From NCBI GenBank assembly GCA_035543335.1, contig DASZZH010000003.1:1-64000 (forward strand): a DNA stretch of 64,000 nt. Reading direction: 5' to 3'. Source of the stretch: Burkholderiales bacterium (GTDB lineage: Bacteria > Pseudomonadota > Gammaproteobacteria > Burkholderiales > JAHFRG01). Each line of letters begins with the position of its first letter. Within the stretch, counting starts at the first letter, position 1. Of the stretch, positions 17,968 through 25,750 are shown in pieces. Made by a program: the position numbers and the translations under genes. The notes under the pieces were generated by a model. It worked only from the letters and a program-made list of their open reading frames with translations, ran no database searches and was not told the DNA's origin.

Positions 17968-19419
17968 ATGACAGGCTCGCAATTCTGGATGATCTGGCCG
18001 GATAACGCCATGTTGTCGGCGCTGATCCTGTTTCTCATCGCCATGATTTTTCTTTACGCCGCGCGCACGCCCATGCACGGCCTCATCCGCTCCATCGGCC
18101 ATGCGCTCAGCGGCCCCCTGCGCATGGGCGCGCGCTGGCTGTTTGTGGCGGCAACAGAAATGAGGGAGCGCAACAAGTCCGTCTTGATGGCGCACGGACG
18201 CCAGGAGGTGGGCCAGCGCGTGGAGCGCGAATTCGAGCGCGTGGGCGTCCTGGTCACGCGCGACCTGCAGGGCTATCCGACCCTGCAGCGCAAGCTCCTC
18301 GAGGAGATCACACGCATCGAGGAGGATTACAAGAAGTGTGGCGAGGTGCCGCCGCCGCCTCCCGACTGGGTCGAGGCCGTCGCCGCGGTCGCCAACATCA
18401 AGTCAGGCGGCACCGAAGTGGTGCAGAAGATCCTCGACGAGATCCGCCAGTCGGTCAACAAAATCCACGACAAGGCCATTGCCGAGTATCGCCGCTCCTA
18501 CGAGACGCGACACAAGATCCTGGAAGGGTTCATGCCGTTCTGGCGGTCCGTCGACAAGACCATGACGCAGGTCGACAAGAAAGTGACCGGTCTGCAGGAA
18601 AGCGCCGGGGCCGTGGACGCGCAGATGGAAAGATACAAGCAGATCAACGCCAAGACCGACAAGGCCGAACATGCCCTGACGAACTCGGCATTCACCCAGT
18701 TCGCCATCGCGGCCATCGTCATGGCCGTGGCGATAGGCGGGGCGTTCATCAACTTCAAGTTGATCGCACTGCCGATGTCGGAAATGGTCGGCGCGGGCGA
18801 CTACATCACCTCGTCGCTGCGCACCTCCGAAGTGGCCGCGCTCGTGATCATCCTCGTCGAGGCGTCGATGGGGTTGTTCCTGATGGAGTCCCTGCGGATC
18901 ACGCACCTCTTCCCGCGCATTGCCAACCTGAACGACCGCATGCGGCATCGCATGATCTGGATATCGCTTGTCCTCCTGGTAACGCTGGCGGGAATCGAGG
19001 CCGCCCTCGCGCTGATGCGCGACATACTGATCGCCGACAAGCAGGCCCTGCTGCAAACGCTTGCCGCCACGCAGCCGACCGCGGCCACAGAAGGCTGGAT
19101 TGCGCGCATTCCGACCGCCGGCCAGATGGTATTGGGATTCATCCTGCCCTTCGCGCTGGCTTTTGTCGCGGTCCCGCTCGAGTCCTTCATCCATTCGACC
19201 AGGACCGTCGCCGGCGCGCTGCTGGTCATGCTGGTCCGCGCGCTGGGGTTCGCGCTGCGCATCCTCAGCAATCTGGCGCGGCAGACGAGCCGCGTGCTGA
19301 TCCACTTCTACGATCTGCTGATCATATTGCCGCTTCTCCTCGAGCACCTAGTAAGGGCGACGCGCGGCGGCGGGGCGGGGGTGAAGGCGCGACCCCTGGA
19401 TATCGGCGGCAAACTGTAG
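17968..19419 (+). CDS. Multi-pass membrane protein with large cytoplasmic helical region, unknown
   Basis: The protein has 483 residues. One membrane helix is near 14-33, a long charged helical region lies at 60-235 (QSVNKIHDKAIAEYRRSY, VDKKVTGLQESAG), and then come at least five more hydrophobic segments (about 245-265, 290-310, 330-350, 392-415, 418-440). I do not recognise the family. The next gene, 24 bases downstream, encodes a lipoprotein with a VWA-like fold, so the two probably form one envelope complex. The ribosome-binding site AAGGGGG is strong. GC and codon use are high and uniform, unlike the degraded neighbours, which suggests a working module. Confidence 0.75.
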   Translation: MTGSQFWMIWPDNAMLSALILFLIAMIFLYAARTPMHGLIRSIGHALSGPLRMGARWLFVAATEMRERNKSVLMAHGRQEVGQRVEREFERVGVLVTRDLQGYPTLQRKLLEEITRIEEDYKKCGEVPPPPPDWVEAVAAVANIKSGGTEVVQKILDEIRQSVNKIHDKAIAEYRRSYETRHKILEGFMPFWRSVDKTMTQVDKKVTGLQESAGAVDAQMERYKQINAKTDKAEHALTNSAFTQFAIAAIVMAVAIGGAFINFKLIALPMSEMVGAGDYITSSLRTSEVAALVIILVEASMGLFLMESLRITHLFPRIANLNDRMRHRMIWISLVLLVTLAGIEAALALMRDILIADKQALLQTLAATQPTAATEGWIARIPTAGQMVLGFILPFALAFVAVPLESFIHSTRTVAGALLVMLVRALGFALRILSNLARQTSRVLIHFYDLLIILPLLLEHLVRATRGGGAGVKARPLDIGGKL

Positions 19420-19443
19420 AACTCAATTGAGCAGGGGGCGATC

Positions 19444-20109
19444 ATGATCAAGCGGGCGTTCCTGGCGTCATTGTCGATTCTCGGGCTGCTGGCGGCCCTT
19501 TCCGGCTGCGTTGACTCGCGCGGCCAGGCCCACGCGGTGTACATGCTCGTGGACACCTCCGGGACCTACGCACGCGAATCCGCAAAGGCCCAGATCATCA
19601 TCAATTACCTGCTGGGAACGCTCCAGTCCGGTGATTCGCTGGCAGTGGCGCGGGTGGAAAGCCGCAGCTTCAGCGAGAAGGACATTATCGCCAAGGCCAT
19701 GTTCGATACGCGCCCGTCCCAGGCCAATGCTCAGAAGCGCGCCTTCCGCGACAAGATCGACGCATTTCTCAAGACGGTCAAAGGCAGCGCCTATACCGAT
19801 ATAACCGGCGGGCTGATCCAGGGCGCGGAATTCCTGAACGAAACGGGGGCGGGGAAAAAGACTATCCTCATTTTCTCCGACATGCAGGAGGAACTCGATA
19901 ATGCGACGATCCGCAACTTCCCCATCAGCCTCAAGAACATCCGCGTGATCGCGGTCAATGTCACCAAGCTCAAGACGGACAATATCGATCCGAGGCGCTA
20001 CCTCGGCCGGTTGGAGGCTTGGCAGAAGCAGGTCGAGGCGGCCGGGGCGTCCGAGTGGAAGGTGATCAACGACATCGAACACCTCGATGCGATCTTTTCG
20101 AAAAGCTAG
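19444..20109 (+). CDS. VWA-like lipoprotein
   Basis: This 221-residue protein has a lipoprotein signal (LAALSGC, lipid cysteine at residue 22). A VWA-type fold follows: a hydrophobic strand into VDTSGTYA, a MIDAS-like variant of DxSxS in which the last serine is threonine. A conserved threonine region (YTDITGGLIQGAEFL) and the strand TILIFSDMQEE come next. VWA domains bind metal and mediate protein contacts. It is co-transcribed with the upstream membrane protein and may be its periplasmic partner. No secretion, chelatase or moxR-type ATPase genes lie nearby, so known VWA systems do not explain it. Confidence 0.75.
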   Translation: MIKRAFLASLSILGLLAALSGCVDSRGQAHAVYMLVDTSGTYARESAKAQIIINYLLGTLQSGDSLAVARVESRSFSEKDIIAKAMFDTRPSQANAQKRAFRDKIDAFLKTVKGSAYTDITGGLIQGAEFLNETGAGKKTILIFSDMQEELDNATIRNFPISLKNIRVIAVNVTKLKTDNIDPRRYLGRLEAWQKQVEAAGASEWKVINDIEHLDAIFSKS

Positions 20110-20112
20110 CAA

Positions 20113-20253
20113 TTAGCTCGACGAGGAGGAGTTCCTCGAGGACTTTACCGGCGGGCGTAGCGCCACGATCGCATCCAGTACGTCAGGCAATAACTTCACA
20201 GCGTGACCGTTCGCCCCGGCAACGACGATTGACAACGGGGCGCTCCGTCCGTT
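20113..20253 (-). pseudogene. IS5-family transposase fragment
   Basis: Reading the minus strand gives NGRSAPLSIVVAGANGHAV, then KLLPDVLDAIVALRPP. This matches the middle of IS5-type DDE transposases (usually GRGxPLSxVVxGANxHD). Both ends of the gene are missing and a stop follows. It is an insertion-sequence scar. Confidence 0.65.
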
Positions 20254-20269
20254 CGTCTGTACTTTGCGA

Positions 20270-20572
20270 TCAACGCTCAACTTTATCGTGGGACCCGACG
20301 TCGCGGATCGTTTCGCCCTCGATCACGCGCCCGCCCGGCCGCCGCTCGCGCATCTGTCTACGCAGTTCACGCGTTTTCCACCACAGGTAGCCCCAAACCA
20401 GCAACCCACCTGTCACCAAGATTGCGAACACCAGCAGTGAGAACATGAACGCCACGACCAGCAGCACAGCACCCGACGCAAACGTCAGCACCTTACCCAG
20501 CAAGCCTAACGCATTCGTGCTAAAGCGCGCGTCACTCCCAGTGAGTGTGGACCGCTCCTCGTCAGTTTGCAT
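20270..20572 (-). CDS. Small two-helix membrane protein, hypothetical
   Basis: The protein has 100 residues from ATG 20572, which has AGGAA just upstream; a longer frame to 20764 has no good start. A hydrophobic hairpin of about 40 residues (GKVLTFASGAVLLVVAFMFS, then LLVFAILVTGGLLVWGYLWW) is followed by a basic cytoplasmic tail (RELRRQMRERRPGG). No family is recognised with certainty. It lies at the end of the left island segment, just inside the decayed att copy. Confidence 0.6.
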   Translation of the reverse strand: MQTDEERSTLTGSDARFSTNALGLLGKVLTFASGAVLLVVAFMFSLLVFAILVTGGLLVWGYLWWKTRELRRQMRERRPGGRVIEGETIRDVGSHDKVER

Positions 20573-20815
20573 CAAATTCCTTGCTGCAGTTCCCTGCGCA
20601 AATCCGGCGTAGTGTGCATTGTAAGGTTTTGGTGGGTGCCGGGATAGTTCCGTTCGGCCGACAGCCGCAAACTCCACGTCGATCCAAACCGCAGCGAATT
20701 CGCGGGGCCCGTCGAGGTTCGCGGGGCGAACCAGCCTGCGGCTTTGCCGTAAGGGCTCTCGCAAAAGTTTCCAGGTCGGACGGGCGCTTTCCGACCCAAA
20801 GCGGTCATTCCCGCT

Positions 20816-20859
20816 GACTGTTAATCCGCAGGTCGAGGTTCGAGTCCTTGTCGGGGAGC
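20816..20859 (+). repeat. Decayed internal tRNA-Asn att copy
   Basis: These 44 bases align with the tRNA-Asn 3' part at 11997-12043 with one gap and about five mismatches (GACTGTTAATCCGCAGGTCG kept exactly). It divides the island in two, as expected if two elements integrated one after the other at the same tRNA and this older junction has drifted. Confidence 0.8.
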
Positions 20860-20881
20860 TGTTCTACGGATTAAAGGGCTG

Positions 20882-20986
20882 CAAGTGATCATCGATCAAT
20901 GCATCATGCACTATCACACCGAGCAGCCGCGTAGCAGCGTGGGCTACCGACTGCCGGCGCCGGCGGATTGGGTTGATTTTTCAATA
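20882..20986 (+). pseudogene. IS3-type transposase OrfB C-terminal remnant
   Basis: The frame reads QVIIDQCIMHYHTEQPRSSV then GYRLPAPADW, which matches the C-terminal end of IS3/IS481-type integrase-core transposases (YHTERPHSSLGYRPPAPE). No catalytic residues remain. It lies directly after the decayed att copy. Confidence 0.7.
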
Positions 20987-21618
20987 TCGCCTTGCGTTGA
21001 AGGATGTATTTGCTGATCGGGCCTTTCGTCCACTCAACAAACGAAGAGATATTATGCTCATCTCGCGCATGCGCGCATGCGCGCATGCGGGAAATCATAA
21101 ATTAATTTTGTTTCCGCACGCAAAATAATCACGTTGATTGCATTTAATTTAGATCATATCCCTGCGCAGCAAATTATTTTAGTGTTTGACGTTCCCGGTC
21201 CCGACATGTCAGTACTTTTCCAGCTTTTTTCCTCGGTCGGCCCCCGGCATAACATGGAAGCTGCTCTTCAGGCCCAGACGCATCTTGGAATGTTCGATGA
21301 CCGTGCCGCTTCCCGCGCTTAAAATTTTCTGTAGAATGTCATATCGTGACTTGTGTTTCCGTGACGCCGCAGCAGAACGGCCACCCACTGATTGCTGGTA
21401 TCGCGGGGCCAATCGCCGGGGGCGGTGAGAGTTCTTACATGCAAGAAGATGTGAAGAAAAATGAACAAAACATGAGTGTTTTATCAAGATGAGCAGATCG
21501 ATACTGAACGTGCGGCACAACCGAGGGAATCGGATCGGGGATTGCACTATGTCCGGGAGAGTTTGGGAAAAATGGACTTCATGACCCCTTTGAGGGCAGT
21601 TCCAGTGGGAAGCACGTC
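20987..21618. other. Gene-poor stretch upstream of the C1 operon
   Basis: About 630 bases without a convincing gene; short open frames on both strands look random. It contains a 26-base alternating purine-pyrimidine tract at 21064-21089 and AT-rich DNA at 21100-21180. The promoter of the operon that starts at 21619 probably lies here, but no clear -35/-10 pair was found. Confidence 0.5.
21064..21089. repeat. Alternating purine-pyrimidine tract, GCGCATGC x3
   Basis: Three exact tandem copies of GCGCATGC (21065-21088) make an unbroken alternating CG/CA/TG tract, a sequence type prone to form left-handed DNA or slip during replication. It lies about 530 bases before the C1 operon. Confidence 0.7.
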
Positions 21619-22230
21619 ATGATGACAGCGCCGACTTACGGGAAGTGGTGCAATCGCAAGTTGTGGACGGTGCACGAGGCGATCTGCCTGCTGTTGGCGA
21701 TAGAACCGGAAACCCCGTGGCTCAAGGATTCACACAGCGTTGGGGGCGCCAACCCGCTGATCGTGGCGCTCGAGCAATATGCCGAACTTGTCCGCGAAGC
21801 GATGATCGGCGGCACTCTGAAGCCGTTCAGCCGGGACGATCTGTCGCTGGCGGTGCCGGACCGTCGCGTAAACCCGCGCGAATTTCTCGAGTGGGCTCAA
21901 AGCCGGCAAATTGCTATCCCGAACGAGCTGGCCCCGGTGCTGGAGCAGGACCCGTTGCAGCGTCTGGCGGAGGGAATTGCAGGCGCCGAGTTGAGCGCCC
22001 GGCATTATTCTCGGCGTATCGTCGACCGCTTCCCGGATGCCCACGAGCAGGTCCTGGGCGCAGCCCTTGCAGTGCTCAGGAGCTTTCCCGAACGCTGTCG
22101 CGATGTCGCAGGCATACGGCGCATCATCGAGGACAATGCGTCGTTGATCTGGCCGGATACCCACAAGCTTCCGCTGCGGGCGGACGAGGTAGAGCGCCTG
22201 ATCGGCCGCTGGCTTAACCGCCTGGGCTGA
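21619..22230 (+). CDS. Hypothetical protein at the head of the C1 operon
   Basis: The protein has 203 residues. It starts MMTAPTYGKWCNRKLWTVHE and continues AICLLLAIEP, an opening seen in small helical proteins of unknown role (WTxxEAxxLLxxIxP). The C-terminus (WPDTHKLPLRADEVERLIGR) is helical. No membrane segment, metal site or known domain is visible. It is 43 bases upstream of the ferredoxin gene on the same strand, so it may belong to the operon, but the link to methanofuran chemistry is only positional. Confidence 0.6.
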   Translation: MMTAPTYGKWCNRKLWTVHEAICLLLAIEPETPWLKDSHSVGGANPLIVALEQYAELVREAMIGGTLKPFSRDDLSLAVPDRRVNPREFLEWAQSRQIAIPNELAPVLEQDPLQRLAEGIAGAELSARHYSRRIVDRFPDAHEQVLGAALAVLRSFPERCRDVAGIRRIIEDNASLIWPDTHKLPLRADEVERLIGRWLNRLG

Positions 22231-22273
22231 GAGGCTATCTCCGACCCTTCACTACAACACAATTGGAAACGTC

Positions 22274-22579
22274 ATGACCACCATTGTCACCGACAACTGC
22301 AAAGAATGCCGCTTCACCGACTGCGTCACGGTGTGCCCCGTTGCCTGTTTCCACGCTGACGACAACATGCTGTACATCGACAATCTGGTGTGCATCCAGT
22401 GCAGCGCCTGCATTCCGATATGCCCGGTGCACGCGATCTATGCCGATGACGACATCCCCGAGGACAAGCGCCAATACATCGAGATCAACGCCGAGCGCTC
22501 GCAGGCGCTCCCCGTGATAAGCGACAAGCAGGAGCCCTTGCCCGGCGCGCTCGAGCGCAAGACGGCACTCGGCTACTGA
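22274..22579 (+). CDS. fdxA: 7Fe ferredoxin (3Fe-4S plus 4Fe-4S)
   Basis: This 101-residue protein has cysteines at 9, 12, 17, 21, 25, 40, 43, 46 and 50. This is the pattern of Azotobacter ferredoxin I shifted by one residue: C9, C17 and C50 fit the 3Fe-4S cluster, and C21, C40, C43 and C46 fit the 4Fe-4S cluster. It is a low-potential, soluble one-electron carrier. Its place directly before a ferredoxin:NADP reductase and formylmethanofuran dehydrogenase subunits suggests that it takes electrons from the FmdB active site in place of the archaeal polyferredoxin subunits, none of which is encoded here. Confidence 0.93.
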   Translation: MTTIVTDNCKECRFTDCVTVCPVACFHADDNMLYIDNLVCIQCSACIPICPVHAIYADDDIPEDKRQYIEINAERSQALPVISDKQEPLPGALERKTALGY

Positions 22580-22591
22580 CACCAGCCTGCC

Positions 22592-23968
22592 ATGGACGCG
22601 CCAGGAACCGCGGGCAACCCGCTTCGCGTGGTGGTGGTGGGTGCCGGTCCAAGCGGCTTCTATGCCGCGGAGGCGCTGCTCAAGAGTGGTCAGACAGTAA
22701 GCGTCGACATGATCGAGCGGCTGCCCGCGCCCTACGGGCTGGTGCGCTATGGCGTGGCGCCGGACCATCCCAAGCTCAAGGAAGCGATCCTGGTCTACGC
22801 TGTGATCGCGCGCCTGCCCCACTTCAACCTGCTGGGTAATGTCGCGGTCGGACGCGACGTGACGGTCGAAGAGCTGCGCGCCCATTATCACGGCGTTATT
22901 TTTGCTTGCGGCGCGGAAACTGATCGCCGTCTCGGCGTCCCCGGCGAGGATCTCCCGGGCAGCCACACCGCCACCGAGTTCGTCGCCTGGTATAACGGCC
23001 ATCCGGACTATCGGGAGCGCAGCTTCGATCTATCTGCTGAAGTCGTGGCCATCGTCGGTCAGGGCAATGTCGCGGCAGACGTCTGCCGCATCCTTGCCAA
23101 GTCGGTCGATGAGCTCAAGGCCACAGACATCTCAGAGCATGCCCTGGATGCCTTGGCAGCTAGCCGCGTGCGGGAGATACATGTCATCGGGCGACGCGGC
23201 GCGGCGCAAGCCAAGTTCACCAACAAGGAATTGAAGGAACTGGGAGAGCTGGCCAGCTGCGATGATGTCGTCGATCCGCAAGACATGGAACTCAATTCCG
23301 AAAGCGTCGCTGAACTCGAAGTCAAGAGCAACTTCGTGAGTGCGAAAAACGTCGAGATCTTCCGCGCTTTCGCTGCCCGCGCCCCGACCGGCAAGCCGCG
23401 CCGCATTGTCTTTCACTTCCTGAAGAGCCCGGTTGCGCTCACCGGCGCCGCACGCATGGAGCAGGTCGTGTTGGGGCGCAATCGGCTCGAAGGCGCCCCC
23501 ATGCAGCAAGTGGCGCGGGAAACCGGTGAAACCGATCTGCTGCGGTGCGGGCTGCTGTTCCGCAGTATCGGATATTCCGGAGTGCCGATCCCGGGCGTCC
23601 CGTTCGACGCCCGCCGGGGCGTATTTCCGACCCAGGACGGGCGCATTGTAGACGGCAGCGGCGTGCCAGGGCTTTATGCGGCAGGCTGGATCAAGCGCGG
23701 ACCGACCGGGATCATCGGCACCAACCGGGCCGACAGCATAGCCACAGTCAAGTCACTGCTCGCCGACCTTCCCCGCTTGGCGCCCGCGGCGAAAGCCGGC
23801 GCCGAAGCTCTGGTGCCGCTGCTTGCATCGCGCGGCGTGCGCGTCGTAAACCTCGCTGACTGGCTCAAGATCGACGCAGCTGAAGTTGCGCGCGGCCAGC
23901 CCAAGGGCAAACCGCGCGAGAAGTTCACGCGCGTGGCCGAGATGCTTCAGTGCCTCGACGGTTCTTGA
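22592..23968 (+). CDS. Ferredoxin:NADP+ reductase, adrenodoxin-reductase type
   Basis: This 458-residue flavoprotein has an N-terminal FAD site (VVVVGAGPSGFYAAE), an NADP-binding site (VAIVGQGNVAADVCR) and the basic patch IHVIGRRG, which reads the NADP 2'-phosphate. The C-terminal AGWIKRGPTGIIGTNRADS is the signature of the FprA/adrenodoxin reductase family. It starts 12 bases after the ferredoxin gene and is surely co-expressed with it. In this operon it likely links formylmethanofuran oxidation to NADPH, or runs in reverse to supply reduced ferredoxin. Confidence 0.93.
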   Translation: MDAPGTAGNPLRVVVVGAGPSGFYAAEALLKSGQTVSVDMIERLPAPYGLVRYGVAPDHPKLKEAILVYAVIARLPHFNLLGNVAVGRDVTVEELRAHYHGVIFACGAETDRRLGVPGEDLPGSHTATEFVAWYNGHPDYRERSFDLSAEVVAIVGQGNVAADVCRILAKSVDELKATDISEHALDALAASRVREIHVIGRRGAAQAKFTNKELKELGELASCDDVVDPQDMELNSESVAELEVKSNFVSAKNVEIFRAFAARAPTGKPRRIVFHFLKSPVALTGAARMEQVVLGRNRLEGAPMQQVARETGETDLLRCGLLFRSIGYSGVPIPGVPFDARRGVFPTQDGRIVDGSGVPGLYAAGWIKRGPTGIIGTNRADSIATVKSLLADLPRLAPAAKAGAEALVPLLASRGVRVVNLADWLKIDAAEVARGQPKGKPREKFTRVAEMLQCLDGS

Positions 23969-24018
23969 CGGTGCGGGTTAGCCTATGTTCGAATGGATAG
24001 CTAAAGGAGAATACCATC

Positions 24019-24366
24019 GTGCCCGAAACCATGACACTGATCGGCGGACGCACGTCGCGGCAGGGCACTTCGCTCTGTGCCGGCAAGCTTGAAGCCGAAT
24101 ACATCGAGGTCTCTTCCACAGTGGAGATGAACGCGGAGGACATGGCGCGGCTCGGCCTCAAGGACGGCGACCCGGTACGCCTGCGTAGCGCTAGCGGTGA
24201 GGTGGACGTGCGTTGCAAGGGGCGAACGACCAAGGACCTGCCGCCCGGGCTGCTGTTCATCGCCTACGGCCCGCTTTCCAGCCGGCTGATGGCAAGCGAC
24301 ACGGCCGGCAGCGGCATGCCCATCTCCAAGCACATCGCGGTAACGGTCGAACCGGTCTCCGGGTAA
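24019..24366 (+). CDS. fmdD: Formylmethanofuran dehydrogenase subunit D (molybdopterin-binding)
   Basis: This 115-residue protein starts at GTG 24019 with AAGGAGA 9 bases upstream. It is a molybdopterin dinucleotide-binding beta-barrel of the FwdD/FmdD type: LKDGDPVRLRSASGEVDVR, then LFIAYGPLSSRLMASDT and GSGMPISKH. In archaeal Fwd/Fmd this subunit completes the cofactor pocket together with subunit B. I do not recall such a gene in the well-studied bacterial fhc operons, so its presence argues for a real molybdenum or tungsten cofactor here. It is 20 bases upstream of fmdB. Confidence 0.88.
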   Translation: MPETMTLIGGRTSRQGTSLCAGKLEAEYIEVSSTVEMNAEDMARLGLKDGDPVRLRSASGEVDVRCKGRTTKDLPPGLLFIAYGPLSSRLMASDTAGSGMPISKHIAVTVEPVSG

Positions 24367-24386
24367 GGCCAGGAGGGACGCACATC

Positions 24387-25724
24387 ATGAGCAACAACAT
24401 CCGCATCATCAATGACGCCACCTGCACCTTCTGCGGTTGCGTATGCGACGACATGCACCTTACTGTGGATCTGGACACCAACAAGATCACCAAGGCGGAG
24501 AACGCCTGTGTGCTCGGGCGCGCGTGGTTCAAGGAGCATGGTACCGAAGAAAACCGCCCTTTCGCGCTTATCGAAGGGCACGACGCGAGCACGGAGGAGG
24601 CGATCGAGGCCGCAGCACAAATTCTTGCCAATGCGCGCTTCCCCTTGATTTACGGACTGTCCGACACCACTTGTGAGGCGCAGCGCGAGGCTGTGGCGAT
24701 CGCCGACATGATCGGCGGCAACATAGATACCACCACCTCGGTCTGCCATGGCCCGTCCGGCATGGCGTTCGAGGGAGTAGGGGAAAGCACGGCGACCCTG
24801 GGCGAGATCCGTAACCGCGCCGACCTCGTGGTATTTTGGGGGGGCAATCCGGCGGAGTCCCATCCGCGCCTGTTTACGCGCTATACGGTGACATGCAAGG
24901 GGATGTACATCCCGCAGGGCAAGAAAGACCGCACCGTGGTGCTGGTGGACGTGCGCCGCAGTCCGAGCGCCGCGGTGGCGGACATTTTCGTGCAGGTGAA
25001 ACCCCAGCGCGATTTCGAGGTGCTGTGGGCGCTACGTGCGCTGGTTAAGGGGCGGCGGGTGGATCCCGCGATCGAGCAGGTGACCGGCGTCCCTCTCGCC
25101 ACACTGGAAGACCTGGCGCAGCGCATGAAGAACTGCCGCTTCGGGGCGCTGCTGTTCGGCATGGGGCTTACCATGACGCGGGGCCGGCATTTCAATTCTG
25201 GGGCGCTGCTTGCGCTCGCCACCGATCTCAACGAATTCACCCATTTCGTGGCTAAGCCGGTGCGCGGCCACGGCAACGTCACAGGTGCGGACAACGTGGT
25301 GTCATGGCAGACCGGCTTCCCGTTCGGCGTTAACCTAGGGCGCGGCTATCCGCGTTTCAACCCGGGCGAATTCACTACCGTGGACCTGCTGGGGCGGGGC
25401 GAAGCGGACGCGGCACTCATTATCGCAGCCGATCCCGCTGCCAATTTCCCGCAGGACGCCATCGAGCACCTGCGGCGCATTCCCGTGATCGTGCTGGATC
25501 CCAAACCTACCCACACCAGCAAGCTCGCACGGGTGGCGATCACGACTGCGACCTATGGCATCAGCGCGCCCGGTACGGTGTACCGCATGGACGATGTAGC
25601 CATTTCCCTGCGGCCGGCGTTGACGTCGCCCTATCCGAGCGACGAGGAAGTACTCACCCGGATCAAGGAGCGTGTGCGCGAACTGCTCGGCGGGAACCGC
25701 GTTCCCGCCATGAGCGCCGCATAA
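24387..25724 (+). CDS. fmdB: Formylmethanofuran dehydrogenase subunit B (catalytic, Mo/W)
   Basis: This 445-residue protein starts at ATG 24387 behind a strong AGGAGGG. N-terminal cysteines C13, C16, C20 and C41 (CTFCGCVC...AC) fit the 4Fe-4S cluster of FwdB. C120-H121 (SVCHGPSG) and R293 (PVRGHGN) match, in context and nearly in number, the tungsten-ligating Cys118, His119 and Arg288 that I recall from the archaeal FwdABCDFG structure. Length also matches FwdB (about 430). These residues reduce CO2 to formate reversibly. The Methylobacterium FhcB, as I recall it, lacks the cofactor site. All key residues being present suggests an active dehydrogenase. Confidence 0.92.
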   Translation: MSNNIRIINDATCTFCGCVCDDMHLTVDLDTNKITKAENACVLGRAWFKEHGTEENRPFALIEGHDASTEEAIEAAAQILANARFPLIYGLSDTTCEAQREAVAIADMIGGNIDTTTSVCHGPSGMAFEGVGESTATLGEIRNRADLVVFWGGNPAESHPRLFTRYTVTCKGMYIPQGKKDRTVVLVDVRRSPSAAVADIFVQVKPQRDFEVLWALRALVKGRRVDPAIEQVTGVPLATLEDLAQRMKNCRFGALLFGMGLTMTRGRHFNSGALLALATDLNEFTHFVAKPVRGHGNVTGADNVVSWQTGFPFGVNLGRGYPRFNPGEFTTVDLLGRGEADAALIIAADPAANFPQDAIEHLRRIPVIVLDPKPTHTSKLARVAITTATYGISAPGTVYRMDDVAISLRPALTSPYPSDEEVLTRIKERVRELLGGNRVPAMSAA

Positions 25725-25750
25725 AGGCGCCAGACAACCCCGGAGCCATC

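Noticed and set aside
18336-19430. Second plus-strand frame of 364 codons inside the membrane protein gene
   Set aside because: Arg/Gly/His-rich composition typical of a frame-shifted GC-rich gene. The 17968-19419 frame has a strong start signal and membrane segments.
20640-20815. Longer version of the small membrane protein starting at 20764
   Set aside because: The added 64 residues have no membrane or domain signal, whereas ATG 20572 has a good ribosome-binding site.
21134-21547. Short frames on both strands before the C1 operon
   Set aside because: No start signals, no family resemblance, and mutual overlap; treated as non-coding.
22235-23002. Minus-strand frame opposite the ferredoxin and reductase genes
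   Set aside because: Shadow of two clear genes; composition is not protein-like and no motif is visible.
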